NCBI RefSeq assembly: GCF_052116585.1 | Contig: NZ_JBQKKT010000007.1 | Span: forward strand, 62,001-126,000 | From: Luteococcus sp052116585 | GTDB lineage: Bacteria; Actinomycetota; Actinomycetes; Propionibacteriales; Propionibacteriaceae | Reading direction: 5' to 3' | Length of the DNA: 64,000 nt | Shown here: positions 1-8,457 of the stretch, one piece after another | Numbering within the stretch: position 1 is the stretch's first letter | Layout: every line of letters begins with the position of its first letter | The notes under the pieces: model-generated | What the model was told of the DNA's origin: nothing | Database searches by the model: none | The model's input: only the letters and a program-made list of their open reading frames with translations | Made by a program: the position numbers and the translations under genes

Positions 1-1086
1 ACCAACCACCTGGGCAAGTACGCACAGTTCGTCGATCTGGGGGTGCTGCTGCCACTCGACGAGCTCGAACCCACCAAGGGCATCGAGTCGAAGGACTACC
101 AGGCCGGTCTGGGCGATCTGTGGATCGGCCAGGACGGCAAGCGCTACGGCGCCCCCAAGGACTGGGACACCATCGCGTACTTCTACGACCGCAACCTGAC
201 CCGCAAGGCGGGAATCACCGACGAACAGCTGGCCAGCATGACCTGGAATCCCGAGGACGGGGGCAGTTTCGAGAAGGTGATCGCCCACCTCACCGTCGAC
301 GAGAAGGGACGGCGTGGCGACGAACCCGGTTTCGACAAGAACCGGGTGAAGATCTTCGGCCTGGCCAGCGACGGCTCCGGCGGCGGCAACTTCGGCCAGA
401 CCCAGTGGGCCCCCTATGCCGGCACCCATGACTGGGAGCCCACCGACAAGAACCCCTGGGGAACCCACTTCCGCTTCGACGACCCGACCTACCAGAAGAC
501 CGTCGCGTGGTATTACGGCCTGGCCGAGAAGGGCTACATGCCCAAGTACTCGACCTTCGGGAAGAACTCCGGTAGCCAGGCCCAGTTCGCCGCCGGGCGC
601 GCAGCCCTGGCGATGAATGGGTCGTGGATGATCTCCAGCTTCAAGAGCCTGGAGAACGTGGACCTGGCCCTGGCACCGACCCCCGTCGGCCCCAATGGCA
701 AGCGATCCACCCCGCTCAATGGACTGGCCGACTCGGTCACCCGCTTCAGCGACAACCCGGAAGGTGCCGCCAAGTGGGTTGCCTACATGGCCGGCGAGGA
801 GTGCCAGAACATGATCGGCGAGGCGGGGGTGGTCTTCCCCGCTCGCGCGAGCGGCACGAAGAAGTCGATCGAGGTGCGTCGCAAGGCAGGGCTGGACGTG
901 ACACCGTTCACCCAGCACATCGCCGACGGCACCACGCAGCTGCAGCCCGTGGTGCAGAATGCCGCCGACCTCACCGCACTGACCGTGCCGGAATTCGATG
1001 CGCAGTACATCGGGTCTCGCAAGGCCTCCGACCTGACCGACCTGAACGACCAGCTGAACAAGTTGTTCGAGATCACGGCGAAGTAG
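1..1086 (+). CDS. Sugar ABC transporter substrate-binding protein (5' end missing)
   Basis: The frame is open from base 1, so this is the C-terminal part (about 361 residues) of a family-1 extracellular solute-binding protein; signal peptide and lipobox lie outside the window. Visible family features are the YGAPKDWDT segment, several aromatic sugar-contact candidates (Trp/Tyr around GNFGQTQWAPYAG) and the FAAGRAALAMNGSW block typical of carbohydrate binders. It would bind a sugar outside the membrane and deliver it to ABC permeases, presumably encoded to the left. A ROK regulator starts 10 bp after its stop and a beta-galactosidase follows, so a galactoside ligand is a reasonable inference, not shown. 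Confidence 0.85.
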   Translation, partial: TNHLGKYAQFVDLGVLLPLDELEPTKGIESKDYQAGLGDLWIGQDGKRYGAPKDWDTIAYFYDRNLTRKAGITDEQLASMTWNPEDGGSFEKVIAHLTVDEKGRRGDEPGFDKNRVKIFGLASDGSGGGNFGQTQWAPYAGTHDWEPTDKNPWGTHFRFDDPTYQKTVAWYYGLAEKGYMPKYSTFGKNSGSQAQFAAGRAALAMNGSWMISSFKSLENVDLALAPTPVGPNGKRSTPLNGLADSVTRFSDNPEGAAKWVAYMAGEECQNMIGEAGVVFPARASGTKKSIEVRRKAGLDVTPFTQHIADGTTQLQPVVQNAADLTALTVPEFDAQYIGSRKASDLTDLNDQLNKLFEITAK

Positions 1087-1096
1087 GGTCTGCCGG

Positions 1097-2188
1097 GTGA
1101 ACGACTTCGCAGGGCTCGACTCCACCACGCAGCGCGTGGCCCTGGCGGTGCTGCGCCACGGCCCCGTGTCGAGGGCTGAGCTGCGTCAGTTGCTGGGGCT
1201 CTCCGCCCCCAGCCTGACGCGGCTCACCAAGCCCTTGGTCTCGCGTGGACTGCTGGTGGAGTGCGAGCCGGTCGCCCAGCAGGTCAGTGGCCGCCCGTCG
1301 GTCCCGCTGGAGGTGAATGCGGCCAGCACGCACGTCATCGGCGCCAAGTTCGTCGCGGACGCCCTCTATGCCGTGGTCACCGACCTGAAGGGATCGGTGG
1401 TGGACAGCGCGGTCGTGCAACGCCCCTTCCCCACCCCGCAGGAGGCCGCGGATGCCCTCGCCGAACTGGCCCAGGGCTGGCAGCAGGACTGGCACCCGGC
1501 GGGTCTGGGCGTCAGCCTGGGCGCGAATGTCGGCAGCGACGGCACCATCAACCGCGTCTCCTTCCTGGGCTGGCCGTCGACCCCCTTCGGCGAGATCCTC
1601 GAGCAGACCACCGGGCTGGACACCGTCGTCGCCAATGACGTGCACGCCTTCACCCTTGCCGAGCACTGGTTCGGCTTCGGGCGCGGCGTCACCGACTTCG
1701 CAGTTGCCACTCTGGGAGCCGGCGTCGGCGTGGGCCTGGTCTGCGGGGACGAGCTGGTGACCGGGCTCGGCGGTGCCGCAGGGCGTGTGGGCGACGTCAC
1801 CCTGGACGACGGGCGACGGCTGCGCGACGTGGCCGTCACCGAGACCATCGAACAGCGGGCCTCGCACGCGCTGGGTCGTGACCTCAGCGTCTGCGACCTG
1901 CCTGAGTTGGCCCATGAGCCACGCATCCAGGTGATCCTGGACGACGTGGCGCGGGCCATCGGCCAGTTGGTGGGGCAGGTCTGCCTCTTCACGGCCCCCG
2001 AACGGGTCCTCATCTCGGGAGAAGGGGCGGTACTTCTGGAGAACCACGAGCGGGCCCTGCACGAAGGCATCGCACGCTACGCACGCCTGCCCCACGATCG
2101 CCTCGGAATCGAGTCCTTGGGCTTTGACGAATGGGCCCGCGGATCAGCCGCCATGGCGATCAGGGCCTACATGACACCGCGGGAATGA
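1097..2188 (+). CDS. ROK-family transcriptional regulator
   Basis: 363 residues from a GTG start 10 bp after the upstream stop. Residues about 10-60 form a winged HTH (QRVALAVLRHGPVSRAELRQLLGLS, DNA-recognition region LSAPSLTRLTKPL). The rest is a ROK sugar-kinase-like domain with VSLGANVGSDG and TLGAGVGVGLVCG. The usual ROK GE-GH pair and the CxCGxxGCxE zinc motif are absent: the matching stretch reads GGAAGRVGDVTL. It therefore looks like a regulator without kinase activity. Its place between a sugar-binding protein and lacZ suggests a galactoside-responsive repressor of both. Confidence 0.85.
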   Translation: MNDFAGLDSTTQRVALAVLRHGPVSRAELRQLLGLSAPSLTRLTKPLVSRGLLVECEPVAQQVSGRPSVPLEVNAASTHVIGAKFVADALYAVVTDLKGSVVDSAVVQRPFPTPQEAADALAELAQGWQQDWHPAGLGVSLGANVGSDGTINRVSFLGWPSTPFGEILEQTTGLDTVVANDVHAFTLAEHWFGFGRGVTDFAVATLGAGVGVGLVCGDELVTGLGGAAGRVGDVTLDDGRRLRDVAVTETIEQRASHALGRDLSVCDLPELAHEPRIQVILDDVARAIGQLVGQVCLFTAPERVLISGEGAVLLENHERALHEGIARYARLPHDRLGIESLGFDEWARGSAAMAIRAYMTPRE

Positions 2189-2229
2189 CCTCTGTCATCG
2201 GCCCGCCAGAACCACACAGGAGACGTGCC

Positions 2230-5221
2230 ATGAACCTCAACCCCACACGTTTGGCGGACCCCAAGTACTTCGCGGACAAGCGTCTGCCCGCCCATTCGGA
2301 CCACCGTTGGTTCGCCAGTCATGCCGAGCTGGCCACGGGAACCAGCAGCTTCGAGCACCGGCTGAACGGCACATGGAAGTTCCACCATGCCGCCAACCAT
2401 TCCCTACTGCCGGTTGACTTCGAACAGCCGCAACTGGATGACCAGGGCTGGAATGACATCACCGTGCCCGCACACATCCAACTGCAGGGCTACGGTCAAC
2501 CGCAGTACGTGAACCACCAGTACCCCTGGGATGGGCACGAACAGATCGCGCCCGGGCAGATCCCCACCCGTCACAACCCGGTGGCCACCTACCGGCGTCG
2601 CTTCACATTGGAGAAGCCGCTGGCCGAGGGTGAGCGGTTGTCGGTGGTCTTCCACGGGGCCGAATCGGCCGTCGCGCTGTGGTGCAATGGCCAGTGGATC
2701 GGTTATGCGGCCGACTCCTTCACCCCCTCGGAATTCGACCTGACCGGTGTCGTGGCCGACGGTGAGAACCTGCTCGTGGCCCAGGTCTTCACGTGGACCA
2801 GCGGTTCGTGGCTGGAAGACCAGGACTTCTACCGATTCAGCGGGCTCTTCCGTGACGTCGAGCTGCGACGCCGCCCGCGCGCCCACGTGGAGGACCTACG
2901 GGTGGGTGTCGAACTGTCCCCAGACCTGATGCATGCCACGGTCCGACTGACGACCTCGCTGAGCGGTGAGGGGGAGGATCAACGCCCAGCTGGATGGCCG
3001 CCCGCTCCGGGAGGTCGACGGAGACCTGACCGTGGAGCTGGACGACCCACGCCTGTGGAGCCCCGAGGACCCGTACCTGTACCCGCTGGTGATCGAGGTA
3101 CTGGACGGAGCCGGTGAGCTGACCGAGGTGATCCGCCAGGAGGTGGGCATCCGACGCTTCGCCCTCGAGGACGGCGTCTTCAAGCTGAACGGCAAGCGCG
3201 TGGTCTTCAATGGTGTCAACCGGCACGAGTTCGGCCCCAATGGCCGCGTGGTGAGCCGCGAGGAGACCGAAGCCGACCTGGTGCTGCTCAAGCAGAACAA
3301 TGTCAATGCCGTACGCACCAGCCACTACCCCAACAACTCGTGGTTCTACGAGCTGTGCGACCGCTATGGCTTGATGGTGATCGACGAGATGAACCTGGAG
3401 ACCCACGGCCTGTGGGACGAGATCATCCACGGCGACCGCACCGTGGAACGGGCCGTGCCCGGCGACGACCCGACGTGGCTTCCGGTACTGATCGACCGCG
3501 CCGACAACATGCTGCAGCGCGACAAGAACCACCCCAGCATCGTGATGTGGTCCTGTGGCAACGAGTCCTTCGGCGGCTCAAACCTGCTGGCGGTCGCCAA
3601 CCGCTTCCGCGCCCTCGACAGCCGACCCGTGCACTACGAAGGCGTCCACTGGGACCCGCGCTTGCCCCAGACCACTGACGTCACCAGCCAGATGTACACC
3701 CCCGCCGCCACCGTCGAGGAGCACCTCAAGGCACACCGCGACAAGCCCTTCATCCTGTGCGAGTACGCGCATGCGATGGGCAACTCCTTCGGTGCTGTGG
3801 AGAAGTACGTCGAGTTGGCCCACCGCGACGAGCTCTTCCAGGGCGGCTTCATCTGGGACTTCGCGGACCAGGCGATCGCCCAGACCGCCGACGACGGCAC
3901 CCGGTGGTGGGCCTATGGCGGTGACTGCGGGGAACGCCCGCACGACGGGGACTTCTGCGGCAACGGCCTGCTCTTCGCCGACCACACCCCCACCCCGAAA
4001 CTGGCCGAGGCCAAGTACCTCTACCAACCGCTGGCACTGGCCGTGGACCAGACCGGCTTCGAGGTGCACAACCGGCATCTGACCACGCCTTCGTCGGCCT
4101 ACGACTGCGTGGTCACCCTGGGCCGCGAGGGCATGGAGATCCACCAGGAAACGGTGTCCACCGACGTCGCGGCCGGTGAACGGGGTCGCGTCGAGCTGCC
4201 CTTCGCCCTGCCCACCGAGCCGGGCGAGTACAGCGTCGACGTCAGCTTCCGACTCCGCGAGAAGACCAGCTGGGCGCAGGCCGGGCACGAGGTGGCCAGC
4301 GAGCAGGGCGTCTTCACGGTGGGTGAGGTGCCCGCGCCGACGCCAGCTCCGGCACCGGAACTCGTCCGCGGCATTCACAACTACGGCGTCAACGGACCGG
4401 GCTTCGAACTGCTCTTCTCCCGAATCCACGGCGGGCTGGTCTCCTACCGTCGCGACGGCCGTGAGCTGCTGCAGCAGGTGCCCAAGCCCAACTTCTGGCA
4501 TGCCCCCACCTCCAACGAGCGCGGCTGGAACATGGGCGCCCTCGACGGGCAGTGGCTGCTGGCAAGCCTGTACGCACACCTTGCCGAAGGCGATCGGGAC
4601 CCGCAGGTGGAGCAGCTGGAGAACACGGTGCGCGTCAGCTACCGCTACACCCTGCCCACCGCCCCCGTCAGCCACTGCACGGTGGTCTACGAAGTGGACG
4701 GCTCCGGACGTGTCGAGGTGACCTGCACCGCGACGCCCGGCGAGGGGTTGGCGGACATGCCGGAGTTCGGGATGCAGCTGGTGCTGCCGGCCCGGTTCGG
4801 ACGGCTGGCCTGGTACGGGGAGGGCCCGCACGAGTGCTACGTCGACCGACGGGGATCCGCCCGGCTGGGCCGCTGGGAGGCCCAGGTCGCCAACCAATTG
4901 ACGCCCTACCTGAAGCCGCAGGAGTCCGGAAACCACACCGGTGTGCGCTGGGCCGAGGTCACCGATGACGCAGGCCACGGCCTGCGCATCGAGTGCGTCG
5001 GGGACGGGATGGACTTCAGCGCCTTGCCGTGGACTCCGCAGGAGATCGAGGCCGCTGCCCATCCGCACGAGCTGCCACCCGTCACCAAGACGGTGTTGCG
5101 GCCCGCGCTGATGCGGCGCGGCGTGGGCGGCGACGACTCGTGGGGCTCGCGGACGCACCCGGAGTTCTGCCTTCCGTCGGGGCAGGAGCTCGTCTTCCGC
5201 TTCGCCTTCACCGGGATCTGA
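2230..5221 (+). pseudogene. lacZ: Beta-galactosidase (GH2, LacZ type) interrupted by a +1 frameshift
   Basis: The start is ATG 2230 with AGGAGA just upstream. The N-terminal part (to about 2970) has the LacZ jelly-roll domain (SFEHRLNGTWKFHH, QLQGYGQPQYVNHQYPWDG). The reading then moves by one base into a frame that carries the (beta/alpha)8 barrel and C-terminal domains to 5221. The acid/base Glu is in GNES (codon 3563-3565) and the nucleophile is in CEYAHAMGNS (Glu codon 3761-3763). Dropping one G from the G5 run at 2970-2974 restores one continuous protein of about 997 residues, close to E. coli LacZ (1023). It would hydrolyse lactose or other beta-galactosides in the cytoplasm. The cause may be a real mutation, a phase-variable homopolymer or a sequencing error. 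Confidence 0.9.
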
Positions 5222-5238
5222 CCCAGAGATCCCGCACA

Positions 5239-5300
5239 CCGCTCGGGTTCGTGCGATCCGCGTGGGTTGCAACACGAGCGGATCACGAGAACCCGAGCGG
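5239..5300 (+). terminator. Long hairpin after lacZ
   Basis: Two 23-nt arms (5239-5261 and 5278-5300) pair almost fully, e.g. CCGCTCGGGTTCGTG with the CACGAGAACCCGAGCGG side. The 16-nt loop contains the palindrome GTTGCAAC. It lies 17 bp after the lacZ stop and has no clear T-tract. A terminator or 3' stabiliser is the likely role. Confidence 0.6.
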
Positions 5301-5347
5301 CTCTGGTGGACGGGCCCGTCCTGAGCCCGAGTGCCCCTGGCACGCAT

Positions 5348-5392
5348 GCGACGGCGGCCGCCCCCAGCAAATCTGGGAACGGCCGCCGTCGC
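5348..5392 (-). terminator. Hairpin terminator downstream of tusA
   Basis: A perfect 13-bp stem joins GCGACGGCGGCCG (5348-5360) to CGGCCGCCGTCGC (5380-5392). A smaller CCCAG/CTGGG stem is nested in the loop. It lies 13 bp beyond the tusA stop on the minus strand, between convergent genes. Confidence 0.65.
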
Positions 5393-5405
5393 GTGTGCGG
5401 GAAGG

Positions 5406-5636
5406 TCAGTGGGCCTTCTGCACCGTGATGACCCAGCCGAAGTCGGGGGCCTTCTTGAACTCGGTCACCGGGTAGCCGGACTCGGCGGCCCATTCGGGGA
5501 TGGACTCGGTGGCCTGGGTGCAGTCGAAGTTGATCACCAGCTCGTCGCCGACGGGCAGCTCGGCGATGGCCTTCTTGGCCTCGATCAGCGGGAAGGGGCA
5601 GACCTCTCCGACGGTTTCCAGAACATGCTTGGCCAT
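5406..5636 (-). CDS. tusA: TusA-family sulfurtransferase
   Basis: 76 residues, the full length of the SirA/TusA family. The family CPxPL motif is present as CPFPL with the persulfide-carrying Cys at residue 13, followed by the usual alpha-beta sandwich. TusA proteins carry sulfane sulfur between partners in the cytoplasm. AAGGAG lies 7 nt before ATG 5636. It follows yeeE on the same strand after a 114-bp repeat-rich spacer, matching the known YeeE-TusA (TsuA-TsuB) pairing in thiosulfate uptake. The specific sulfur acceptor is unknown. Confidence 0.9.
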   Translation of the reverse strand: MAKHVLETVGEVCPFPLIEAKKAIAELPVGDELVINFDCTQATESIPEWAAESGYPVTEFKKAPDFGWVITVQKAH

Positions 5637-5647
5637 GTCATTTCTCC

Positions 5648-5740
5648 TTGTGTTGGTTGCTCAGGTTGTGTTGGTTGCTCAGGTTGTGTTTCTTGCTCAG
5701 GGTTCTTGTTGTGCGGATCACGCTTGTTGCGCGGATCAGG
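5648..5740 (-). repeat. Five 18-bp repeats between yeeE and tusA
   Basis: Three units share TTGTGTTGGTTGCTCAGG (5648-5665 and 5666-5683 identical, 5684-5701 variant). After 3 bp come two units related to CTTGTTGTGCGGATCACG (5705-5722, 5723-5740). They fill the spacer between the yeeE stop and the tusA ribosome-binding site. The 18-bp period is a multiple of three, and one minus frame through the spacer reads as a PEQPTQ-type repeat. Confidence 0.8.
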
Positions 5741-5750
5741 GACGGGTGGC

Positions 5751-6812
5751 TCAGGCCGGCACCGGCACCGAGCTCGGGCGGCTCGTGGTGGACGGGGTGC
5801 GCTTGGCGGGCAGGAAGAGCTTGGCCCCGATGCCGACGCCCAGCAGGGTGAAGCCGAAGGCCAGCCAGCCCTGGAAGGTGAACTGCGAGCTCTCCACCAT
5901 CGAGTTGCCGATGGTGCAGCCGCCGGCCCACGCAGCGCCGACGCCCATGCCCAGTCCGCCGAAGACGGAACGCAGCACGATGGTGGCGTCAGGCACGCGC
6001 ACCTTGAACTCACCCGAGGCCTTGGCGGCGATGAAGGAGCCCACCAGGATGCCCAGCACCAGCAGCACGCCCCAGTCGATGCGCTCGGCATTGCCGGTCA
6101 CCAGGAAGCTGGTGAGATTGGCCGACGGGGTGGTGATGCCCAGGCCGGATTCGCGGCCGGAGGCGAAGCTCAGCGGGTAGGCGGCAATGGCGATCAGGCC
6201 GATGATGGCGCCGGTGACGAAGGGGTGCCAGCGCTTCTCGAACAGGACGTGGGCCAGGCCGGTCTTCTCGGGCGGCAGGGTGGCCATAGGGGTGGTGGAA
6301 CGCTGCAGTTCGCGTCGCACCAGGTAGGCGGTGCCCGCCACCAGCAGGCCCACCAGCACCCAGCTGGAGATGCCCAGGGCGTCGTGGATCGTGGTGACGG
6401 GGACGGTGACGCTGCGCACCGCCTCGTTGACGGGCTTGAGGGCGCCGTACTTGATCATGGCGGCACCGGCGGCGTAACCGACCAGCGCGATCCAGGAACC
6501 GACCAGTCCCTCACCGGCGCGGTACCAGGTGCCGGTGGCGCAACCACCCGCGGCGACGATGGAGACGCCGAAGATCAGGGATCCGACGATGACGGCCAGC
6601 CACGGCAGGTTGTCGAAGCTGAGGGTGATGATGCCGGCGCTCTGCAGCGCGGCGACGCCGACTGCCTGCACGGCGATGGTGACGAGGAAGGCGACCATCC
6701 AGCGCGTCTTGTGGGCGATCCACACGTCGCGGAAGGCGCCGGTGACGCAGAAGCGGCCACGCTGCAGCACGAAGCCGAAGATGACGCCAAGGAGTAGTCC
6801 GGTGATGATCAT
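5751..6812 (-). CDS. YeeE/YedE-family thiosulfate/sulfur importer
   Basis: 353 residues, a polytopic inner-membrane protein. The three cysteines known to matter in YeeE (TsuA) are all present in conserved settings: Cys22 (QRGRFCVTGAFRD), Cys91 (AAGGCATGTW) and Cys299 (WAGGCTIGNS). In this family they hand thiosulfate through the membrane. AGAAGGA lies about 6 nt before ATG 6812. tusA lies downstream on the same strand and would accept sulfur inside. A Cys-rich leader ORF lies about 230 bp upstream and may regulate it. Confidence 0.88.
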   Translation of the reverse strand: MIITGLLLGVIFGFVLQRGRFCVTGAFRDVWIAHKTRWMVAFLVTIAVQAVGVAALQSAGIITLSFDNLPWLAVIVGSLIFGVSIVAAGGCATGTWYRAGEGLVGSWIALVGYAAGAAMIKYGALKPVNEAVRSVTVPVTTIHDALGISSWVLVGLLVAGTAYLVRRELQRSTTPMATLPPEKTGLAHVLFEKRWHPFVTGAIIGLIAIAAYPLSFASGRESGLGITTPSANLTSFLVTGNAERIDWGVLLVLGILVGSFIAAKASGEFKVRVPDATIVLRSVFGGLGMGVGAAWAGGCTIGNSMVESSQFTFQGWLAFGFTLLGVGIGAKLFLPAKRTPSTTSRPSSVPVPA

Positions 6813-6924
6813 GATGATCCTTCTGGAGGGGGTGACGAACGCCCCGCACGGTGCTGGGGACGTGGCTCGACGCCTCGATGATCGGGGCGTGGGAGGTAGG
6901 TGGTGCCCGGATGAGGGCGGGGCC

Positions 6925-6984
6925 GTGCCGATTGACTCAGTGCCGATTGGCTCAGGGCCGGAGGAGTCAGGGCCGGAGGAGTCA
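6925..6984. repeat. Four 15-bp tandem repeats in the yeeE leader
   Basis: Units are GTGCCGATTGACTCA (6925), GTGCCGATTGGCTCA (6940) and two identical GGGCCGGAGGAGTCA (6955, 6970). They sit between the Cys-rich leader ORF and yeeE, so they are likely transcribed in the yeeE 5' leader. Confidence 0.8.
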
Positions 6985-7004
6985 GGGCAGACCGCGGCGC
7001 ATCA

Positions 7005-7029
7005 ACCCTCGCGACGCGTCGACGAGGGT
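7005..7029 (-). promoter_or_regulatory. Hairpin between the leader ORF and yeeE
   Basis: ACCCTCG (7005-7011) pairs with CGAGGGT (7023-7029). The 11-nt loop contains the palindrome CGACGCGTCG, which can extend the stem or pair alternatively. It starts 16 nt past the leader stop codon in minus-strand sense, where a stalled ribosome could affect folding. The attenuator role is inferred. Confidence 0.4.
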
Positions 7030-7045
7030 GACGAGGACCAGCGGG

Positions 7046-7153
7046 TCAGTGACAGGCGCAGCGCTCGGGGCAGCGGCACAGCGGATGGCACATGTCCATC
7101 GGCATGCCAACAGCGGCGTGCCGGGTGGTCATGGTGTCACGCTGGGTGCCCAC
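7046..7153 (-). CDS. Cysteine-rich leader peptide upstream of yeeE-tusA
   Basis: A 35-residue ORF with GTG start 7153 and an AAGGAA ribosome-binding site at good spacing; an in-frame ATG gives a 28-residue form. Its last 14 residues are CHPLCRCPERCACH, five Cys immediately before the stop. It faces the same way as yeeE, which starts 233 bp further on, and is followed by a hairpin. Cys-rich uORFs before sulfur genes are known in mycobacteria and act as cysteine-responsive attenuators. This ORF is too short for normal gene callers. Function is inferred from position and composition only. Confidence 0.55.
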   Translation of the reverse strand: MGTQRDTMTTRHAAVGMPMDMCHPLCRCPERCACH

Positions 7154-7376
7154 GGCGGTTCCTTCCGTCCTCGGTGCGCTTTGGATCACAGGCGCACACG
7201 CGCAGCTGCATTGTGCGCCTCAGACCGTACAACGCACCCTGGATGGCGCAAAATTCCCCTTCCCCGGCAGGAAGTCTTGTGGACAAGGAAGTTCCACGCC
7301 ACACCCGAGCGCGCCGCTGCTGCCTTGACGCACTCATGCCGGTGACTGGGGCAGGATGTTCCGGGAAGGGGGCATC

Positions 7377-8384
7377 ATGAATCCGCAACGAGAACCACGC
7401 CTGGCCGAGGTCGCCGAGCGCGCCGGCGTCTCGGTGACCACCGTCTCGCGTGTCCTCAACAACCGTGGCTACCTGAGCCAGAAGACCCGCGACAACGTCG
7501 CCCGCGCCATCGAGGAACTGAACTACCGCCCCAACCAGCTGGCACGCTCACTGCTGGGGCACCGCAGCCACACCGTCGGGCTGGTGCTGCCCAGCACCGC
7601 ACTGCCCTTCTTCGGCGAGGTGGCGGTGAAGGTCGACGAGGCACTGGCCGAGCACGGCTACCAGGTGCTGTTGTGCAACAGCTTCGGGCGCGCAGATCGG
7701 GAACGCGAACTGCTCGACCTGCTGGTCTCCAACCGCGTGGACGGGATCATCTCCGGCGCCCACAACGACCCGGTGGAGGCCTACTCGAACCTGCGGCAAC
7801 CGGTGGTCACCATCGACCGCGAACTGGCCGCCCACATCCCCAACGTGCGAAGCGGCAATGAGCAGGGCGGACGGATGGCGGCCGAGCTGCTGCTGGAGCG
7901 CGGCTCGACCCGCCCGGCCTTGGTGACCTCACGCTCCCATTCCCGAAACCTGCGGGAACGGGGTTTTCGCGAGGTGCTGGGCCGCCGCGGCATCGAACCG
8001 CTGCTCGTGACCGTCGACTTCCACCTGCCGGAACCCGAACGCACCCAGACCATGGAGGCGCAGCTCAACCAGCTCGGGGAAGGCTTCGATGCGGTCTTCG
8101 CCACCGACGACCTGCTGGCCGGCAGCGTGCTGGACTGGGCCCGACGGACCGGGCGCAGCGTGCCCGATGAGCTCAAGGTGATCGGCTTCGACGGCACCAT
8201 GGCGGTGCACCGCGCCCTGCCCGGCCTGACCACGCTGCGGCAGCCGATCGAGCAGATCTGCCGCACCGCCGTCGACGAGCTACTGCGCCAGATCGAACAG
8301 CGGGAACAGGGGAACCTTCCACCCCAGGAGGCCCGCGAAGCCATCGAGTTCCCGGTGGAACTGGTGGAGGGCAGCACCACCTGA
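7377..8384 (+). CDS. LacI-family regulator of the sucrose genes (ScrR-like)
   Basis: 335 residues from ATG 7377, chosen because GGGAAGGGGG ends 4 nt upstream; an ATG at 7356 has no such site. The N-terminal HTH is RLAEVAERAGVSVTTVSRVLNN followed by the hinge helix region RPNQLARSL. A periplasmic-binding-like sensor domain follows (VGLVLPST, NRVDGIISG, FATDDLLAGSVLDWARR, VIGFDG). It converges on the sucrose PTS gene across a shared terminator. It probably binds the palindrome at 10662-10689 and responds to a sucrose-derived sugar phosphate or fructose. Confidence 0.9.
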   Translation: MNPQREPRLAEVAERAGVSVTTVSRVLNNRGYLSQKTRDNVARAIEELNYRPNQLARSLLGHRSHTVGLVLPSTALPFFGEVAVKVDEALAEHGYQVLLCNSFGRADRERELLDLLVSNRVDGIISGAHNDPVEAYSNLRQPVVTIDRELAAHIPNVRSGNEQGGRMAAELLLERGSTRPALVTSRSHSRNLRERGFREVLGRRGIEPLLVTVDFHLPEPERTQTMEAQLNQLGEGFDAVFATDDLLAGSVLDWARRTGRSVPDELKVIGFDGTMAVHRALPGLTTLRQPIEQICRTAVDELLRQIEQREQGNLPPQEAREAIEFPVELVEGSTT

Positions 8385-8400
8385 ACCGCCATGGACGAGA

Positions 8401-8450
8401 GTCCCGGTCAGAGTTGTGTGGCAACGGTGCAACACAACTCTGACCGGGAC
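8401..8450. terminator. Bidirectional terminator between LacI gene and PTS gene
   Basis: A perfect 19-bp stem is formed by GTCCCGGTCAGAGTTGTGT (8401-8419) and its complement (8432-8450), with a 12-nt loop. It is placed 16 bp after the plus-strand stop and 7 bp beyond the minus-strand stop, so it can serve both convergent genes. Confidence 0.85.
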
Positions 8451-8457
8451 GGGCGAC

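Noticed and set aside
2131..3117. Separate short beta-galactosidase subunit gene (LacM-like two-subunit enzyme)
   Set aside because: The two parts join at one homopolymer in the middle of a domain, and no independent start with a ribosome-binding site exists for the second part.
7137..7388. 83-codon minus-strand ORF upstream of the LacI gene
   Set aside because: It overlaps the LacI start region antisense and the Cys-rich leader ORF, without a ribosome-binding site.
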